From Leptolyngbya subtilissima AS-A7 (GTDB lineage Bacteria > Cyanobacteriota > Cyanobacteriia > Phormidesmidales > Phormidesmidaceae), in the NCBI RefSeq assembly GCF_039962255.1, contig NZ_JAMPKY010000001.1, positions 558,001 through 622,000 on the forward strand: DNA of 64,000 nucleotides, given 5' to 3'. Below the pieces are notes generated by a model. The model saw only the letters and a list, made by a program, of their open reading frames with translations, did no database searches and was not told the DNA's origin. A program made the position numbers and the translations under genes. Positions 17,713 to 27,221 of the stretch are shown here, in pieces (within the stretch, counting starts at the first letter, position 1; each line of letters opens with the position of its first letter).

Positions 17713-19494
17713 ATGGCTCACCTTAAGCAGGTTACTTCCTTCCTAAATGGAGGAAACACTAAGGTATTTAAAGCTGTACTCATTACAGCCTTCCTAGTAA
17801 CGCTGGTCAGACTGTTTGGGCCTCTGCTAGTTAGCTGGGATCTCAGTATTCAGCTAGAAGCTGCTCATCGCCTGGCTCAAGGCTTAGGTATAACAAACGC
17901 GTTTTCTCCACAACTAGACCTGAGTCAGCCTCCGATCTCAGAAACTTTAATTCATTTTCCCCCTGGGATTTCGGTTTTAGTAGCAGTCTTTCTCTATCTC
18001 GGCTTCTCTCTTGCTGTTTCTCTTAAAATAATCTATACCTTGACAACAGTCATTGGTTGGGTTGCCTGGGCTGCGATCGCTTCCCACTGCCTCAAAATTC
18101 CAATGAAAGTTGGAAAGCAAACGCTACCTACCAATTTAATTGTTGCAGTCATACTGCCCCTGATTTATACGCCATCTTGGACAATTCAAGGAACAGATAT
18201 TTTTCTATGGGCAGGCATACCGGTGGTAACACTGTTGCTGCTTTATGTTTTGAGAAGTTCCTTTTCTCTCGGCTCTACTGTTTTACTAGGCCTAACCATA
18301 GGTCTCCTGGTTTCCTTTCGCTACGCCAGTGGCTTTCTGCTGATAGCAACTTTTTTTATAATAGTTTATAAGTTCTTTCCTAAAATAAGGTCTATATTTG
18401 TCTTTTATAGCTCATTTATACTATCTTTTTTAATCACAACTTTCCCAATCTTTCTTTTCAATAATCAGGAAAGGGCTCAATCTAGCGAAAACTCCTTTGA
18501 AAAATTGATTTATGATCATGGATCAAAAAATGTAAGTGAAAGTAATATTAGTTGGATTTTGGAGTCACTAGACAAAGTTTTCTCTAGCTTTTCCAGCTTG
18601 TTTTTTTTGACTGGAATTGATCCGCGCAGAATCCAAGATTTTCTAGTATCTCAAGCATTGCTAAATAGTATTGTTGGTTTATCTTTCTTGCTCTTATTTT
18701 GCTTTTTGCCTGTTTTGTTGATCTGCCACAAGCGCTTGGCTCATCAGCGCAGAGGCAATATTGATAGCTCTATAACAGATATCTCTATTTTACTTTCTTG
18801 CGTAATCGTTTCCTTTATCGTGTTTTCGGCCGCGATTACGCCCGTAATAGCGTATAGCCCTCTTATAATCGAAAGATACTATTATCCTCTGAAGTCATGC
18901 TTAATTTTGATAGCCTATGGCATCACAACTATTCCCGGGTTTTCTCGATTTTGCAAGAGAATAGCAAAAGCATTTATTATTGTTTTTGTGCTATTTAATG
19001 TTTTTGCTTTGGCCTACTACAGTTACGCTTATGGTAGTAAGTCTCTAGTAACATTGCCTTTTGGGTTAGAGCCGAGCACAAACTTTAATGTTCATTACCC
19101 TAGCAACAAAATAGTTACTGAGCGTGAGGAAACCTTGCGGTTCTTAGTTGAGCTGGAGGAACAAAACCCAGACGCCCTATTTTTTGCTCAGCACTACCCA
19201 AGGTACATGGGCTATCTCAATTTTAAGCATCCTATAAAAATTCGACGGATACCTGATCAACTGTTTTGGGAGAATGCTTACTTGAGCGAGCCCACTAGAG
19301 TTTTTTGGGTTATTGAAGGAGATTGCCCTTCAATTTGTGCTTCTTCTGGGTTTTTTAATTCTGATAGTGATGTACAGGCTATTCCAGCTCTTGAATCTTT
19401 GCCCAATCTTAAAAAGATCTTTTCTAGTGAAAAGAATAGAACAAAGGTAATGGTTACCGATCTGTCGGCAGGTTATCGTTTTTCAAGTTTATAG
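17713..19494 (+). CDS. Polytopic membrane protein, possible GT-C-type glycosyltransferase
   Basis: This 593-residue protein has roughly 10-11 predicted membrane helices in the first 440 residues and a soluble C-terminal domain of about 150 residues. No named domain is certain. The loop after the first helix, with LVSWDLSIQLEAAHRLAQGLG and later LIHFPPGISVLVAVFLYLGF, resembles the plan of GT-C/GT39-like glycosyltransferases (acidic residue in the first extracytoplasmic loop, then a proline-rich loop), but this is inference. The gene is clearly more AT-rich than gmd upstream and begins the atypical block that runs to about 27.2 kb. A polysaccharide role is suggested by its neighbours. Confidence 0.8.
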   Translation: MAHLKQVTSFLNGGNTKVFKAVLITAFLVTLVRLFGPLLVSWDLSIQLEAAHRLAQGLGITNAFSPQLDLSQPPISETLIHFPPGISVLVAVFLYLGFSLAVSLKIIYTLTTVIGWVAWAAIASHCLKIPMKVGKQTLPTNLIVAVILPLIYTPSWTIQGTDIFLWAGIPVVTLLLLYVLRSSFSLGSTVLLGLTIGLLVSFRYASGFLLIATFFIIVYKFFPKIRSIFVFYSSFILSFLITTFPIFLFNNQERAQSSENSFEKLIYDHGSKNVSESNISWILESLDKVFSSFSSLFFLTGIDPRRIQDFLVSQALLNSIVGLSFLLLFCFLPVLLICHKRLAHQRRGNIDSSITDISILLSCVIVSFIVFSAAITPVIAYSPLIIERYYYPLKSCLILIAYGITTIPGFSRFCKRIAKAFIIVFVLFNVFALAYYSYAYGSKSLVTLPFGLEPSTNFNVHYPSNKIVTEREETLRFLVELEEQNPDALFFAQHYPRYMGYLNFKHPIKIRRIPDQLFWENAYLSEPTRVFWVIEGDCPSICASSGFFNSDSDVQAIPALESLPNLKKIFSSEKNRTKVMVTDLSAGYRFSSL

Positions 19495-19695
19495 AAATTG
19501 GCAAATTTATAGCTAGAATGTAGCAGTCAAACGGTTACCCAAAGTCGCTTTAAAGAGCCTAGTGACATCTGTCTTGTGTTGAAACTTCTAGACCATTAGA
19601 GCGTCGATATAGTTATCTACTGCATCTATGGGCCAGTTGAATAACGCACCAAATTGAAATCTGGCCTCCGCGTACTTTCAACCTTTGACAGCCCT

Positions 19696-20394
19696 ATGTT
19701 TTTTCAATTAAGTTCGCTTTTGAACCCTAAAGGGTCTGATCTTCAAGCCGGCATAACAATTCCAGAAAGCGTTGCTAGGATGCCTATTCACCCATCAGCA
19801 ACATCATTCTTTAAGCGGTGTCTTGACTTAGTAGGGGGGGGGATTGGGATACTGATAACGTTGATTTTGCTAATTCCCATTGCTATCGCAATTCAGCTCG
19901 ATAATCCGGGTCCTGTTTTCTATAGCCAAACCCGCTGTGGTTATCGGGGAAAACCCTTTCGCATTTGGAAGTTTCGATCTATGGTAGCCAATGCGGATGA
20001 GTTGAAACACTTAGTAGAAAACCAAGCACAGGGGTTCATCTTCAAAAATGACAACGACCCTCGCATTACCCGGGTGGGCAAGTTTTTACGCCGCACTAGC
20101 TTAGACGAATTTCCTCAGTTTTGGAATGTGCTAAAGGGAGATATGAGCTTAGTAGGCACGCGACCTCCTACTGTAGCGGAGGTGAGCCAGTACGAAGCTC
20201 ATCACTGGCAACGGTTGAATGTCAAGCCTGGATTGACCGGCAAGTGGCAGGCCCAGGGACGCTCTTCAATAAAAGACTTTGAAACAATTGTTAGAATGGA
20301 CCTTGATTATCAGATGCAGTGGTCTTTAAAGCAAGATGCGCGTTTGATATTGAAAACCATTGAAGCGGTGGTGTTTAGCCGAGGAGCCTGCTGA
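19696..20394 (+). CDS. Priming polyprenyl-phosphate sugar-phosphate transferase (WcaJ/WbaP-type)
   Basis: This enzyme starts repeat-unit synthesis by moving a sugar-1-phosphate from a nucleotide sugar onto undecaprenyl phosphate. The catalytic part is complete: FKRCLDLVGGGIG then a membrane helix (ILITLILLIPIAIAI), RCGYRGKPFRIWKFRSM, LRRTSLDEFPQFWNVLKGDM with the Asp-Glu pair, SLVGTRPP and PGLTGKWQAQGR. It is the short form, lacking the extra N-terminal helices of full WcaJ. ATG 19696 is chosen; a TTG at 19654 would add 14 residues. The sugar specificity is not deducible. Confidence 0.93.
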   Translation: MFFQLSSLLNPKGSDLQAGITIPESVARMPIHPSATSFFKRCLDLVGGGIGILITLILLIPIAIAIQLDNPGPVFYSQTRCGYRGKPFRIWKFRSMVANADELKHLVENQAQGFIFKNDNDPRITRVGKFLRRTSLDEFPQFWNVLKGDMSLVGTRPPTVAEVSQYEAHHWQRLNVKPGLTGKWQAQGRSSIKDFETIVRMDLDYQMQWSLKQDARLILKTIEAVVFSRGAC

Positions 20395-20733
20395 GTAGGA
20401 GCCTAAAATTTTTTGAGTGAGAGCGTATATCAAATCTAGTTGAGGGTAACGTCAAACCGAGCTTAGCTACTGCTCCGGATAGCTTTGAATATCTTTGATA
20501 TATTTTGATTGAGCCTTAAACCTTGAAAAAAGTAATCAGAGATGCAAGCAGTATCCGGAAGGATAGTTTAGTCTTGTAAAGGAAGATAACAATCTTAAAC
20601 CAGACCTTGCCTGCAGAGGGGCTTTGACGGTCGTCTTAGATCTCAGTCCCTTTACCCTGTTCTTGAACGCCTAGGAGCGATCGGGCAGTATGCGGGATAG
20701 GTGTACCTGCGAGGTGTTCGCTGGTAGTCAGAA
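20395..20733. other. Intergenic region, no gene seen
   Basis: This AT-rich stretch of about 340 bases lies after the priming transferase. I find no credible frame, repeat or clear hairpin. It probably carries the promoter for the small gene at 20734. Confidence 0.4.
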
Positions 20734-21075
20734 TTGGCAATTTTAGAAAAGGCTGAGCTGCGGGCCACGTCGATGGTATCAATTGAGCCAGAGCTAGATT
20801 TGGGCAATGGGCGAACGCTGGAGATGTATTGGGAAGCTATTAACGCCATGCGGGCTAAGCAGCAAAAGTATAATGCGCTCCTGTCGAATGTAAATAGCTT
20901 ATATAACGAACTGCTAGCAGAGGAGCGGACTTTGGGCGAGATGTCGGAGCACATGCTGAGCGGAGTAAAGGTGAAGTTTAGCCGCAATAGCCATGAGTAT
21001 GAAATGGCAGGTGGCGAGCGGCGCTCTGATCGCAAGCGGGCCCAACGGAAAACGGTAGCGGTGCCTTCCACTTAG
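20734..21075 (+). CDS. Small hypothetical protein with basic C-terminus
   Basis: This predicted soluble protein has up to 113 residues. A helical middle (about 45-75, NALLSNVNSLYNELLAEER) may form a coiled coil. The end VKVKFSRNSHEYEMAGGERR followed by SDRKR resembles a tail I associate with small cyanobacterial hypothetical proteins (from memory, unverified). The frame opens with TTG 20734 just after a stop; ATG 20773 is an alternative start, giving 100 residues. No function is assigned. It is transcribed in the same direction as the EPS genes but is followed by a terminator-like hairpin. Confidence 0.6.
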   Translation: MAILEKAELRATSMVSIEPELDLGNGRTLEMYWEAINAMRAKQQKYNALLSNVNSLYNELLAEERTLGEMSEHMLSGVKVKFSRNSHEYEMAGGERRSDRKRAQRKTVAVPST

Positions 21076-21100
21076 GCTAGTAAGAAACTGAATATTGAAA

Positions 21101-21136
21101 GCGTGGTCGCACCCTAAAGGCGACTGCACTTTTTTA
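21101..21136 (+). terminator. Imperfect terminator-like hairpin with U-run
   Basis: The pairing gtggtcgc / gcgactgcac with a small bulge is followed by cttttttagg. It lies 25 bases after the small gene ending at 21075. The bulged stem makes it moderate evidence only. Confidence 0.45.
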
Positions 21137-21332
21137 GGAATCAAGCAGAAACGGCACTATAAGGATTGTTGGAGTAACAGCCCACACTGCTCCAGTAATG
21201 ACATGAGCGCTTTATTAGTTAGTGTAATGCACCCATGCAATTGAGTAATGCCGTAGTTAAGCTTAGTGTAGTATCTCAAAACACTTTTAAAACTCATTAA
21301 TCTTTCTCCTCACTGATAAACAAAGGCACAAG

Positions 21333-22784
21333 ATGAGCTTGCAAAACAAAGTTGTCAAGGGTGTTTTTTGGTCTGCTATAGAAAGTTGGGGAAAACAAGT
21401 ATTTTCATTTGTTGTCTTTGCTTTACTAGCTCGCCTATTAGAACCAGATGCATTCGGCATTGTAGCTTTAGCAAGTGTTTTTCTAGGTTTTCTACAACTG
21501 TTTTTAAATCAGGGAATAGGCCAAGCAATTGTTCAATCTGACAGTTTAGATAAGGCTGATTTAAATACCGCTTTTTGGGCAAACATTTTCTTAAATGGGG
21601 TTTTAACTATAATCGGTCTGCTCACTGCTGGTCTCGCAGCCAGCTTTTTTGAGGAGCCTGCATTAATGCCAATAGTACAGGGGTTATCTTTAACATTTGT
21701 CTTAAGTGCTTTTGGCAACATACAACAAGCTTTACTAGAAAAAGAGTTGCAATTTAAAGCTCTCGCAATTCGCTCAATTATAGCCACAGTTATTAGTGGA
21801 ATTGTTGGTATAGCCATGGCCTTTAAGGGTTATGGTGTCTGGAGCTTAGTTGGGCAACAGCTTACTAATAGCCTTTTTCAAGTCATAATTCTTTGGTATT
21901 TAAGTGACTGGAGGCCGGGTATTAAACTTTCCCTAAAAAACTCAAACATGTTGATTTCGTTTGGGTTAGGTGAAATTGGGTTTAAATTATTTGATTACTT
22001 CAGCCGACGAGGAGATGATGTAGTCATTGGTTATTTTTTGGGCTCCACAGCACTTGGTTATTACACAATAGCTTACAAAATTTTGTTGGTAATGACTCAG
22101 ATGCTGATCACAGTTACTAGCAAAATAGCGTTACCAGCTTTTTCCAAGATTCAAAAAGACAAGGAACGTTTGAGAAGCTCATTCTACGTGGCAACTCAAA
22201 TGACTAGCCTGGTTGCAATGCCAGCTTTCTTAGCCGTATCAGTACTTTCAAAAGAATTAATTGAAGTAATTTTTGGTACTCAGTGGTTGCCAAGCGCGCC
22301 AGTAATGAGCGTTTTAGCTCTGGTTGGCGTTTTGCAATCCGTATCCTACTTCAATAATTCAGTTATTTTAGCTTTGGGAAAACCCTACTGGAGATTAGGT
22401 TTTATAAGTGCTAGTGGAGTGACCAATATATTAGCTTATCTCTTATTTGTCCAGTGGGGAATTTTAGCTATTGCTTCTGCTTACGTTATTCGAGCTTATT
22501 TGTTTTCACCTATTCCGTTGATTATGATTAAGAAGCTAATTGACATTAAATTTCTAACCTATTTGAAAAATTTAAGAAGTGCCTTTTTGTTTTCATTAGC
22601 AATGGTTGTAGTAATTATTGGAACTAAAGCACTAGTAGCTGATATGGTTTCGGTAAGAATGCTTCTTGGGATCTGTATAGCATCTGGCTCTTTATCATAC
22701 GCTGGGTTGATTTACATATTTTCACCTGACATACTTCAAAAAATACTTTCAATAACAACTTCAGCAATTCCTAAAAAGACTTAG
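21333..22784 (+). CDS. Wzx-type lipopolysaccharide/exopolysaccharide flippase (MOP superfamily)
   Basis: This inner-membrane flippase would move lipid-linked repeat units to the periplasmic face. At 483 residues with about 12-14 helices, it fits the polysaccharide transport family related to WzxC. Typical segments are VVKGVFWSAIESWGKQVFSF at the start, LLARLLEPDAFGIVALASVF, FGLGEIGFKLFDYFSRRGDD with the charged residues of the pore, and LGYYTIAYKILLVMTQML. The start at ATG 21333 fits the family, where the protein begins a few residues before the first helix. It is AT-rich like its downstream neighbours and is the likely flippase for the Wzy-dependent system here. Confidence 0.92.
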   Translation: MSLQNKVVKGVFWSAIESWGKQVFSFVVFALLARLLEPDAFGIVALASVFLGFLQLFLNQGIGQAIVQSDSLDKADLNTAFWANIFLNGVLTIIGLLTAGLAASFFEEPALMPIVQGLSLTFVLSAFGNIQQALLEKELQFKALAIRSIIATVISGIVGIAMAFKGYGVWSLVGQQLTNSLFQVIILWYLSDWRPGIKLSLKNSNMLISFGLGEIGFKLFDYFSRRGDDVVIGYFLGSTALGYYTIAYKILLVMTQMLITVTSKIALPAFSKIQKDKERLRSSFYVATQMTSLVAMPAFLAVSVLSKELIEVIFGTQWLPSAPVMSVLALVGVLQSVSYFNNSVILALGKPYWRLGFISASGVTNILAYLLFVQWGILAIASAYVIRAYLFSPIPLIMIKKLIDIKFLTYLKNLRSAFLFSLAMVVVIIGTKALVADMVSVRMLLGICIASGSLSYAGLIYIFSPDILQKILSITTSAIPKKT

Positions 22785-22885
22785 ATTTTGTCAAAATCCT
22801 ATTTAAGCCTGCAAAGTTTCTTGGTACATAATAAGAAGCTTCCGTAAATTACGAATTGGCAAACCTCAAATAAAGTGTAGGTGAA

Positions 22886-23959
22886 ATGGTCGCATTTATT
22901 TCTAAAGCCATGTTTAATGGTACAAAAAGAAATTCATTAAAGGCATCTGCAAAGAGTTTCATCGAGAAGCGCTTGATGCAAATAGCTGTTCGCTCTCGTT
23001 TTTTAAGTTCTCTTTATTATTCGGTATTCTCAAAAGAATTTGGAAGGGAAAACCAGGCTTGTATTTACGGCAAGCTTGAATATCAAAAAGGCCTCAGCTC
23101 CAATCAGGAAAGCAAGTACCTCTTAAGGAGAAACATCCACCGTATTGAAAAAGGAATTTTAATGCGGCCTAGAAGAAGCGTTTTTGCTTCAGACTACATA
23201 GCGGAAACTTTTCAGGCATATAAGAGTTCATTGATAGAGAATAAAAATCCGAAGGATTGCGAGGAGCTAAGATGGGCTCATGACGTACTATCTGAGTATT
23301 TTTCAATTGTTGGAACAGAACCTAGCATTGATAGATGTAGGCAGGAATTCTTATCCTTAGCTCTGTTTGAAAAAACAGAACATCCTAAAATTCCTTATGA
23401 GAGAGGAGATTCTAGTAGCCCAGTAGTCAACTATGAGGATTTTCTGAAATTATCTATCAAGAGAAGATCCGTTAGATGGTATTTGCAAAAACCAGTCCCA
23501 AGAGATTTAGTTGATCAAGCAATTACTATTGCTTCTCTTGCTCCTAGTGCTTGCAATCGGCAACCTTTTGAATTTAGAGTTTTTGATGACCCCAAACTGG
23601 TGAAGCAAATCTCGTCTATACCTATGGGAACTAAAGGGTTTTATGAGAACTTCCCAGTCATCATCGTGGTTGTTGGAAAACTTAGAGCTTATTTTAGCGA
23701 AAGAGATCGTCATATTATCTATATAGATTCTGCTTTGGCATCAATGGCTTTAATGTATGCTCTAGAGACTTTGGGTTTAGGGTCTTGCCCTATTAACTGG
23801 CCAGATATTGAATCAAAGGAGAAACAAATGGTAGATTTGCTCGATTTAGAGCCTGACGAAAGACCTATAATGTTGATTTCTTTAGGTTATCCAGATCCTA
23901 GTGGAATGATCGCTTACTCTCAAAAGAAAAACCTAGAGCAAATTAGAAAATACAACTAG
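22886..23959 (+). CDS. Nitroreductase-family protein with N-terminal extension
   Basis: This is a flavin-dependent oxidoreductase fold of unknown substrate. The C-terminal half (about 183-357) is a nitroreductase domain: RRSVRWY (193-199), the FMN-site segment LAPSACNRQPF (218-228), IDSALASMALMYALETLGLG and ERPIMLISLGYPDPSG. The first 180 residues form an extension with HRIEKGILMRPRR. Such proteins often sit beside polysaccharide pyruvyl transferases in EPS loci, and one follows here. A role in redox modification of a glycan or of a lipid carrier is inference. The gene is AT-rich. Confidence 0.88.
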   Translation: MVAFISKAMFNGTKRNSLKASAKSFIEKRLMQIAVRSRFLSSLYYSVFSKEFGRENQACIYGKLEYQKGLSSNQESKYLLRRNIHRIEKGILMRPRRSVFASDYIAETFQAYKSSLIENKNPKDCEELRWAHDVLSEYFSIVGTEPSIDRCRQEFLSLALFEKTEHPKIPYERGDSSSPVVNYEDFLKLSIKRRSVRWYLQKPVPRDLVDQAITIASLAPSACNRQPFEFRVFDDPKLVKQISSIPMGTKGFYENFPVIIVVVGKLRAYFSERDRHIIYIDSALASMALMYALETLGLGSCPINWPDIESKEKQMVDLLDLEPDERPIMLISLGYPDPSGMIAYSQKKNLEQIRKYN

Positions 23960-24066
23960 AGCACACATCTCAGCGCTTAGTTCTTCTCCATTTAACTCAG
24001 TGATGAGCTTTACTTCTAAAGCACATTTCATCACTAAGACTTTCTCTAATATTTAAGGCATTCAAA

Positions 24067-25215
24067 ATGATAGTAGAAATTCGCGGAGTCCAATTTCAAA
24101 ATAAGGGCGCAGAACTAATGCTGTGCGCAGCTGTTCAGCAATTACATAAGTGGGATAAGAAGAATACTGTTGCTATGAGGGTGAAAATTGGCAGCTATAG
24201 CCAGAGAGCACAATATGGAGTGCATCAGCTGCTGTGGTCAGACAAAAAAATTCCTCTGTTAGGCTCTTCAGCAAATACTGTCTTGAATCTAATCCCCAAA
24301 AAGACAAAAGCTAGTTTAGGCCTAGTTACTTATCCACAGATTGATGCTGTACTAGATGCTTCTGGCTTTAACTATTCTGATCAGTGGGGTCTAGAAAAAA
24401 CTATTGTAATGCTGGATCTTGCAAAAAGGCTTAAGAAAGATGGGAAAAAAGTCATACTTTTGCCTCAAGCATTCGGCCCATTCCAAGATCAAGAAATTCG
24501 GAAGGCTTTTTCTGAGGTTTTGAGATATAGTGATCTCGTCTTTGCCAGAGATGATATTTCATATAAATATCTTCTTGAAATAAGCAACAGCCCTGAAAAT
24601 ATACGTCAAGCACCTGATTTTACAAACTTATTAAAAGGCATTCAACCTGACAATCTTCCTGAAAATATTCAGAATAGGGTTTGCGTCATTCCCAATACTA
24701 GAATGACAGATAAAACTTCTAAAAATGTTAGCAACTCTTATTTTCATTTCTTAGAATCTAGTATAAAGGTAATCAGATCGAGAGGCTTTGAACCATTGAT
24801 TGTGGTTCACGAGACTTGTGATATCGAGCTGGCATCAGCTTTACAAAACAGTTTTGGTAATTCACTAGAAGTTGTTGTTGAGGAGCATCCTCTTCGGCTG
24901 AAAGGGCTTATAGGGTTATCCTATGCAGTTGTAGGTTCAAGGTTTCATGGTCTAATCAATTCCCTATCGCAAGGCGTACCGTGTCTTGCTACAGGGTGGA
25001 GCCACAAATATCAAATGTTGATGCAAGACTACGATTGTCCAGAGTGCCTTTTAGAAGATGTTAGCATTGAAGGTTTAGTTGAGGAAAAAATAGAACTTAT
25101 AACTGCGTCTTCTAGTAGAGAGGCTTTAAAGAGTAAAATTCAGATTGCATCTGTAAAGCAAAAACTGCAATCTACTGTTATGTGGGATGAAGTAAAAAAA
25201 GTACTTTGCTGTTAG
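24067..25215 (+). CDS. Polysaccharide pyruvyl transferase family protein
   Basis: This protein likely adds pyruvate ketals from phosphoenolpyruvate to sugars of the exopolysaccharide, giving it acidic groups. It has 382 residues of the CsaB/WcaK fold. Visible features are the start EIRGVQFQNKGAELMLCAAV, the LLPQAFGPFQDQEIRKAF segment, VFARDDISYKYL and the late GSRFHGLINSLSQGVPCLAT stretch with the family RxHG motif. It lies 107 bases after the nitroreductase gene, probably in the same transcription unit. The acceptor sugar is unknown. Confidence 0.9.
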   Translation: MIVEIRGVQFQNKGAELMLCAAVQQLHKWDKKNTVAMRVKIGSYSQRAQYGVHQLLWSDKKIPLLGSSANTVLNLIPKKTKASLGLVTYPQIDAVLDASGFNYSDQWGLEKTIVMLDLAKRLKKDGKKVILLPQAFGPFQDQEIRKAFSEVLRYSDLVFARDDISYKYLLEISNSPENIRQAPDFTNLLKGIQPDNLPENIQNRVCVIPNTRMTDKTSKNVSNSYFHFLESSIKVIRSRGFEPLIVVHETCDIELASALQNSFGNSLEVVVEEHPLRLKGLIGLSYAVVGSRFHGLINSLSQGVPCLATGWSHKYQMLMQDYDCPECLLEDVSIEGLVEEKIELITASSSREALKSKIQIASVKQKLQSTVMWDEVKKVLCC

Positions 25216-25250
25216 TTTTCACTTTACTAAGGCTCAAGTTCCCCTAGATT

Positions 25251-26237
25251 ATGAACTCTCCAACTTATAAGGATCCCCTAGTTAGTGTTCTAATTAATAA
25301 CTATAATTATGAGCGCTTCTTGACTGATTCTATTGATAGTGTTTTGGGCCAGACCTATTCAAATATCGAGATTATTGCTGTAGATGATGGCTCAACAGAT
25401 GGATCAAGGGAGGTCTTAAAACGGTACAGAGACAAGATAACTTCAGTCTTTAAGGCGAATGGCGGTCAAGCTTCTGCAATGAATGCCGGTTTTTTAGCAA
25501 GCAAGGGTACTATCATCTGTCTTCTTGACGCTGACGACTTGTTCCTACCAGAAAAAGTTGCTCAGGTGGTCAGTTTGTTTCAGCTTCACCCCGGCATCGA
25601 TTGGGTATTTACTGAGTCGGCTCCGGTTGAAACCTCTAACATTGATAGAGAGAGCTTTGAGCCGCTGTTCAATTCGATCAGACAAAGTAATTCTTCAGAT
25701 ACTGTAGAAAGCATTGATTTTAAGGATCAGATTTTGAAAGGCAAGTCACCTAGCTTTACGCCTTCAACGTCGAATTTATGCTTTTCTCGAAAACTACTTG
25801 AAGTAATATTTCCATTGCCAGAAATCAAGGGCCTTTCTGGGATGGCAATCACAGATTTATATATTAAAACTTTAGCTGTAGGGTTCTCAAGAGGATGTAT
25901 AACCAAGCAGAATCTAGGAATTTATAGATTTCACGATAATTATTATAAGAATGTAGATTTAAGCAAGAAAAGAAGACTCTTTGGCGAAATTTATACTACT
26001 ACAGGGTACTGGATTCAGAAAAACTTTCCAGATTTTGGAGTTATTGGCGAAAAACTGTTGGCAAAAGGATTTGCAACTTACCAGAGCAGCGAGTATTTCC
26101 CAGAGACGCCCGAGAATGCTAACTGCGATCGCATGTTTACGACTTACCTAAACTCATTATCGCCTGTGGGCAAAACAAGACTATGGCTAATCTATAGCTA
26201 CTTTAAGAGCCGACTGCTTTTCAAGCAATTCGTTTAG
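25251..26237 (+). CDS. GT2 family glycosyltransferase
   Basis: This cytoplasmic glycosyltransferase has the GT-A fold (328 aa). The N-terminal Rossmann half shows VSVLINNYNYERFLTDSIDS and IIAVDDGSTDGS, then LLDADDLF (metal-binding DxD). The region around GLSGMAITDLYI may carry the catalytic base. It closely resembles the product of 27222 in the N-terminal half (shared INNxNYxRFL...DDGSTDGSR pattern), but that gene is GC-rich while this one is AT-rich. It follows the pyruvyl transferase gene by 35 bases. Confidence 0.9.
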   Translation: MNSPTYKDPLVSVLINNYNYERFLTDSIDSVLGQTYSNIEIIAVDDGSTDGSREVLKRYRDKITSVFKANGGQASAMNAGFLASKGTIICLLDADDLFLPEKVAQVVSLFQLHPGIDWVFTESAPVETSNIDRESFEPLFNSIRQSNSSDTVESIDFKDQILKGKSPSFTPSTSNLCFSRKLLEVIFPLPEIKGLSGMAITDLYIKTLAVGFSRGCITKQNLGIYRFHDNYYKNVDLSKKRRLFGEIYTTTGYWIQKNFPDFGVIGEKLLAKGFATYQSSEYFPETPENANCDRMFTTYLNSLSPVGKTRLWLIYSYFKSRLLFKQFV

Positions 26238-26270
26238 CACTGCTTTGCTGCCCAACACAAAACTTAAGCC

Positions 26271-27182
26271 ATGGAACCTAAGCCTACTCCCTTTGTTTCC
26301 GTCATTATTCCTGTCTTTAACGACAATCGCTATCTTGATATTTGTCTAAGCTCTCTTGCTTCACAGACCTATCCCCCAGAGCACTATGAAGTGATTGTAG
26401 TTGACAACAATTCAGATGAAGATGTTCAAATTGTCACTGGAAAATTTAGTTTTGTCACTCTGCTACACGAGCCAGTGCCGGGTTCTTATATTGCTAGAAA
26501 CCGTGGATTTAAAGCCTCAGTGGGAGATATTATAGCCTTTACTGATGCGGACTGTATTCCAGCAAAAAACTGGATTGAGCAAGGTGTTGCAGCGCTTTGT
26601 AGTAAGGAAAATGTTGGTCTAGTCGCTGGCCACATTGATCTGTTTGCTAGAGATAACAACAGACCCAATCCTTTTGAGCTATATGAAACCATTGCGTTAG
26701 CGTTTCCTCAAGACCAGTTTCTAGCGAATGACCGCTTTGGGGTAACCGCCAATCTTTTTACCTTTAAGCACGTTCTTAACAGGGTTGGTCTGTTTGATGA
26801 GACGCTGAAGTCTGGGGGCGATCGAGATTGGGGTCAGCGTGTTTATGCTGCTGGCTATAATCAAGTTTATGGAGAACAAGCTTGTGTCAAGCACCCAGCA
26901 AGGGATAGTTGGGAATCTCTGCGAAAGCGGTCTGTTCGCATAGTAGGAGGGAAATTTGATCTACTTAAATCAAGCGAACCGTCTAATTTAGATCTCCTGA
27001 AAGATTTTATTCTATTTCTCAAGCCACCGTTTAGATTTTTTTTGCGGGTGTGGCAAGATGGCAGGCTGAAAAGCTTTCATCAAAAATTCCAATTCACGTT
27101 GATAATGCTTCGCCTGCGCTGGGTTGCTATTCAAGAGAGGTTTTTTCTGCAATTTTGCGAGGGAGTATCCAAACGAAGTTAG
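26271..27182 (+). CDS. GT2 family glycosyltransferase
   Basis: This is a single-domain GT-A transferase of 303 residues. It shows VSVIIPVFNDNRYLDICLSS, VIVVDNNSDED, PGSYIARNRGFKASVGDIIA, FTDADCIPAKNWIE (metal motif) and SGGDRDWGQRVYAAG (the ED/DRD-type catalytic-base region). The VPGSYIARNRG pattern groups it with transferases that use a Pro-Gly-x-x-x-ARN loop, as do the two halves of the 44169 product. It is spaced 33 bases from the previous GT2 gene, so the two are likely co-transcribed. Confidence 0.9.
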   Translation: MEPKPTPFVSVIIPVFNDNRYLDICLSSLASQTYPPEHYEVIVVDNNSDEDVQIVTGKFSFVTLLHEPVPGSYIARNRGFKASVGDIIAFTDADCIPAKNWIEQGVAALCSKENVGLVAGHIDLFARDNNRPNPFELYETIALAFPQDQFLANDRFGVTANLFTFKHVLNRVGLFDETLKSGGDRDWGQRVYAAGYNQVYGEQACVKHPARDSWESLRKRSVRIVGGKFDLLKSSEPSNLDLLKDFILFLKPPFRFFLRVWQDGRLKSFHQKFQFTLIMLRLRWVAIQERFFLQFCEGVSKRS

Positions 27183-27221
27183 CTGTTAAATACGTTTAGT
27201 TAAAGAAATAGCTCACTAAAT

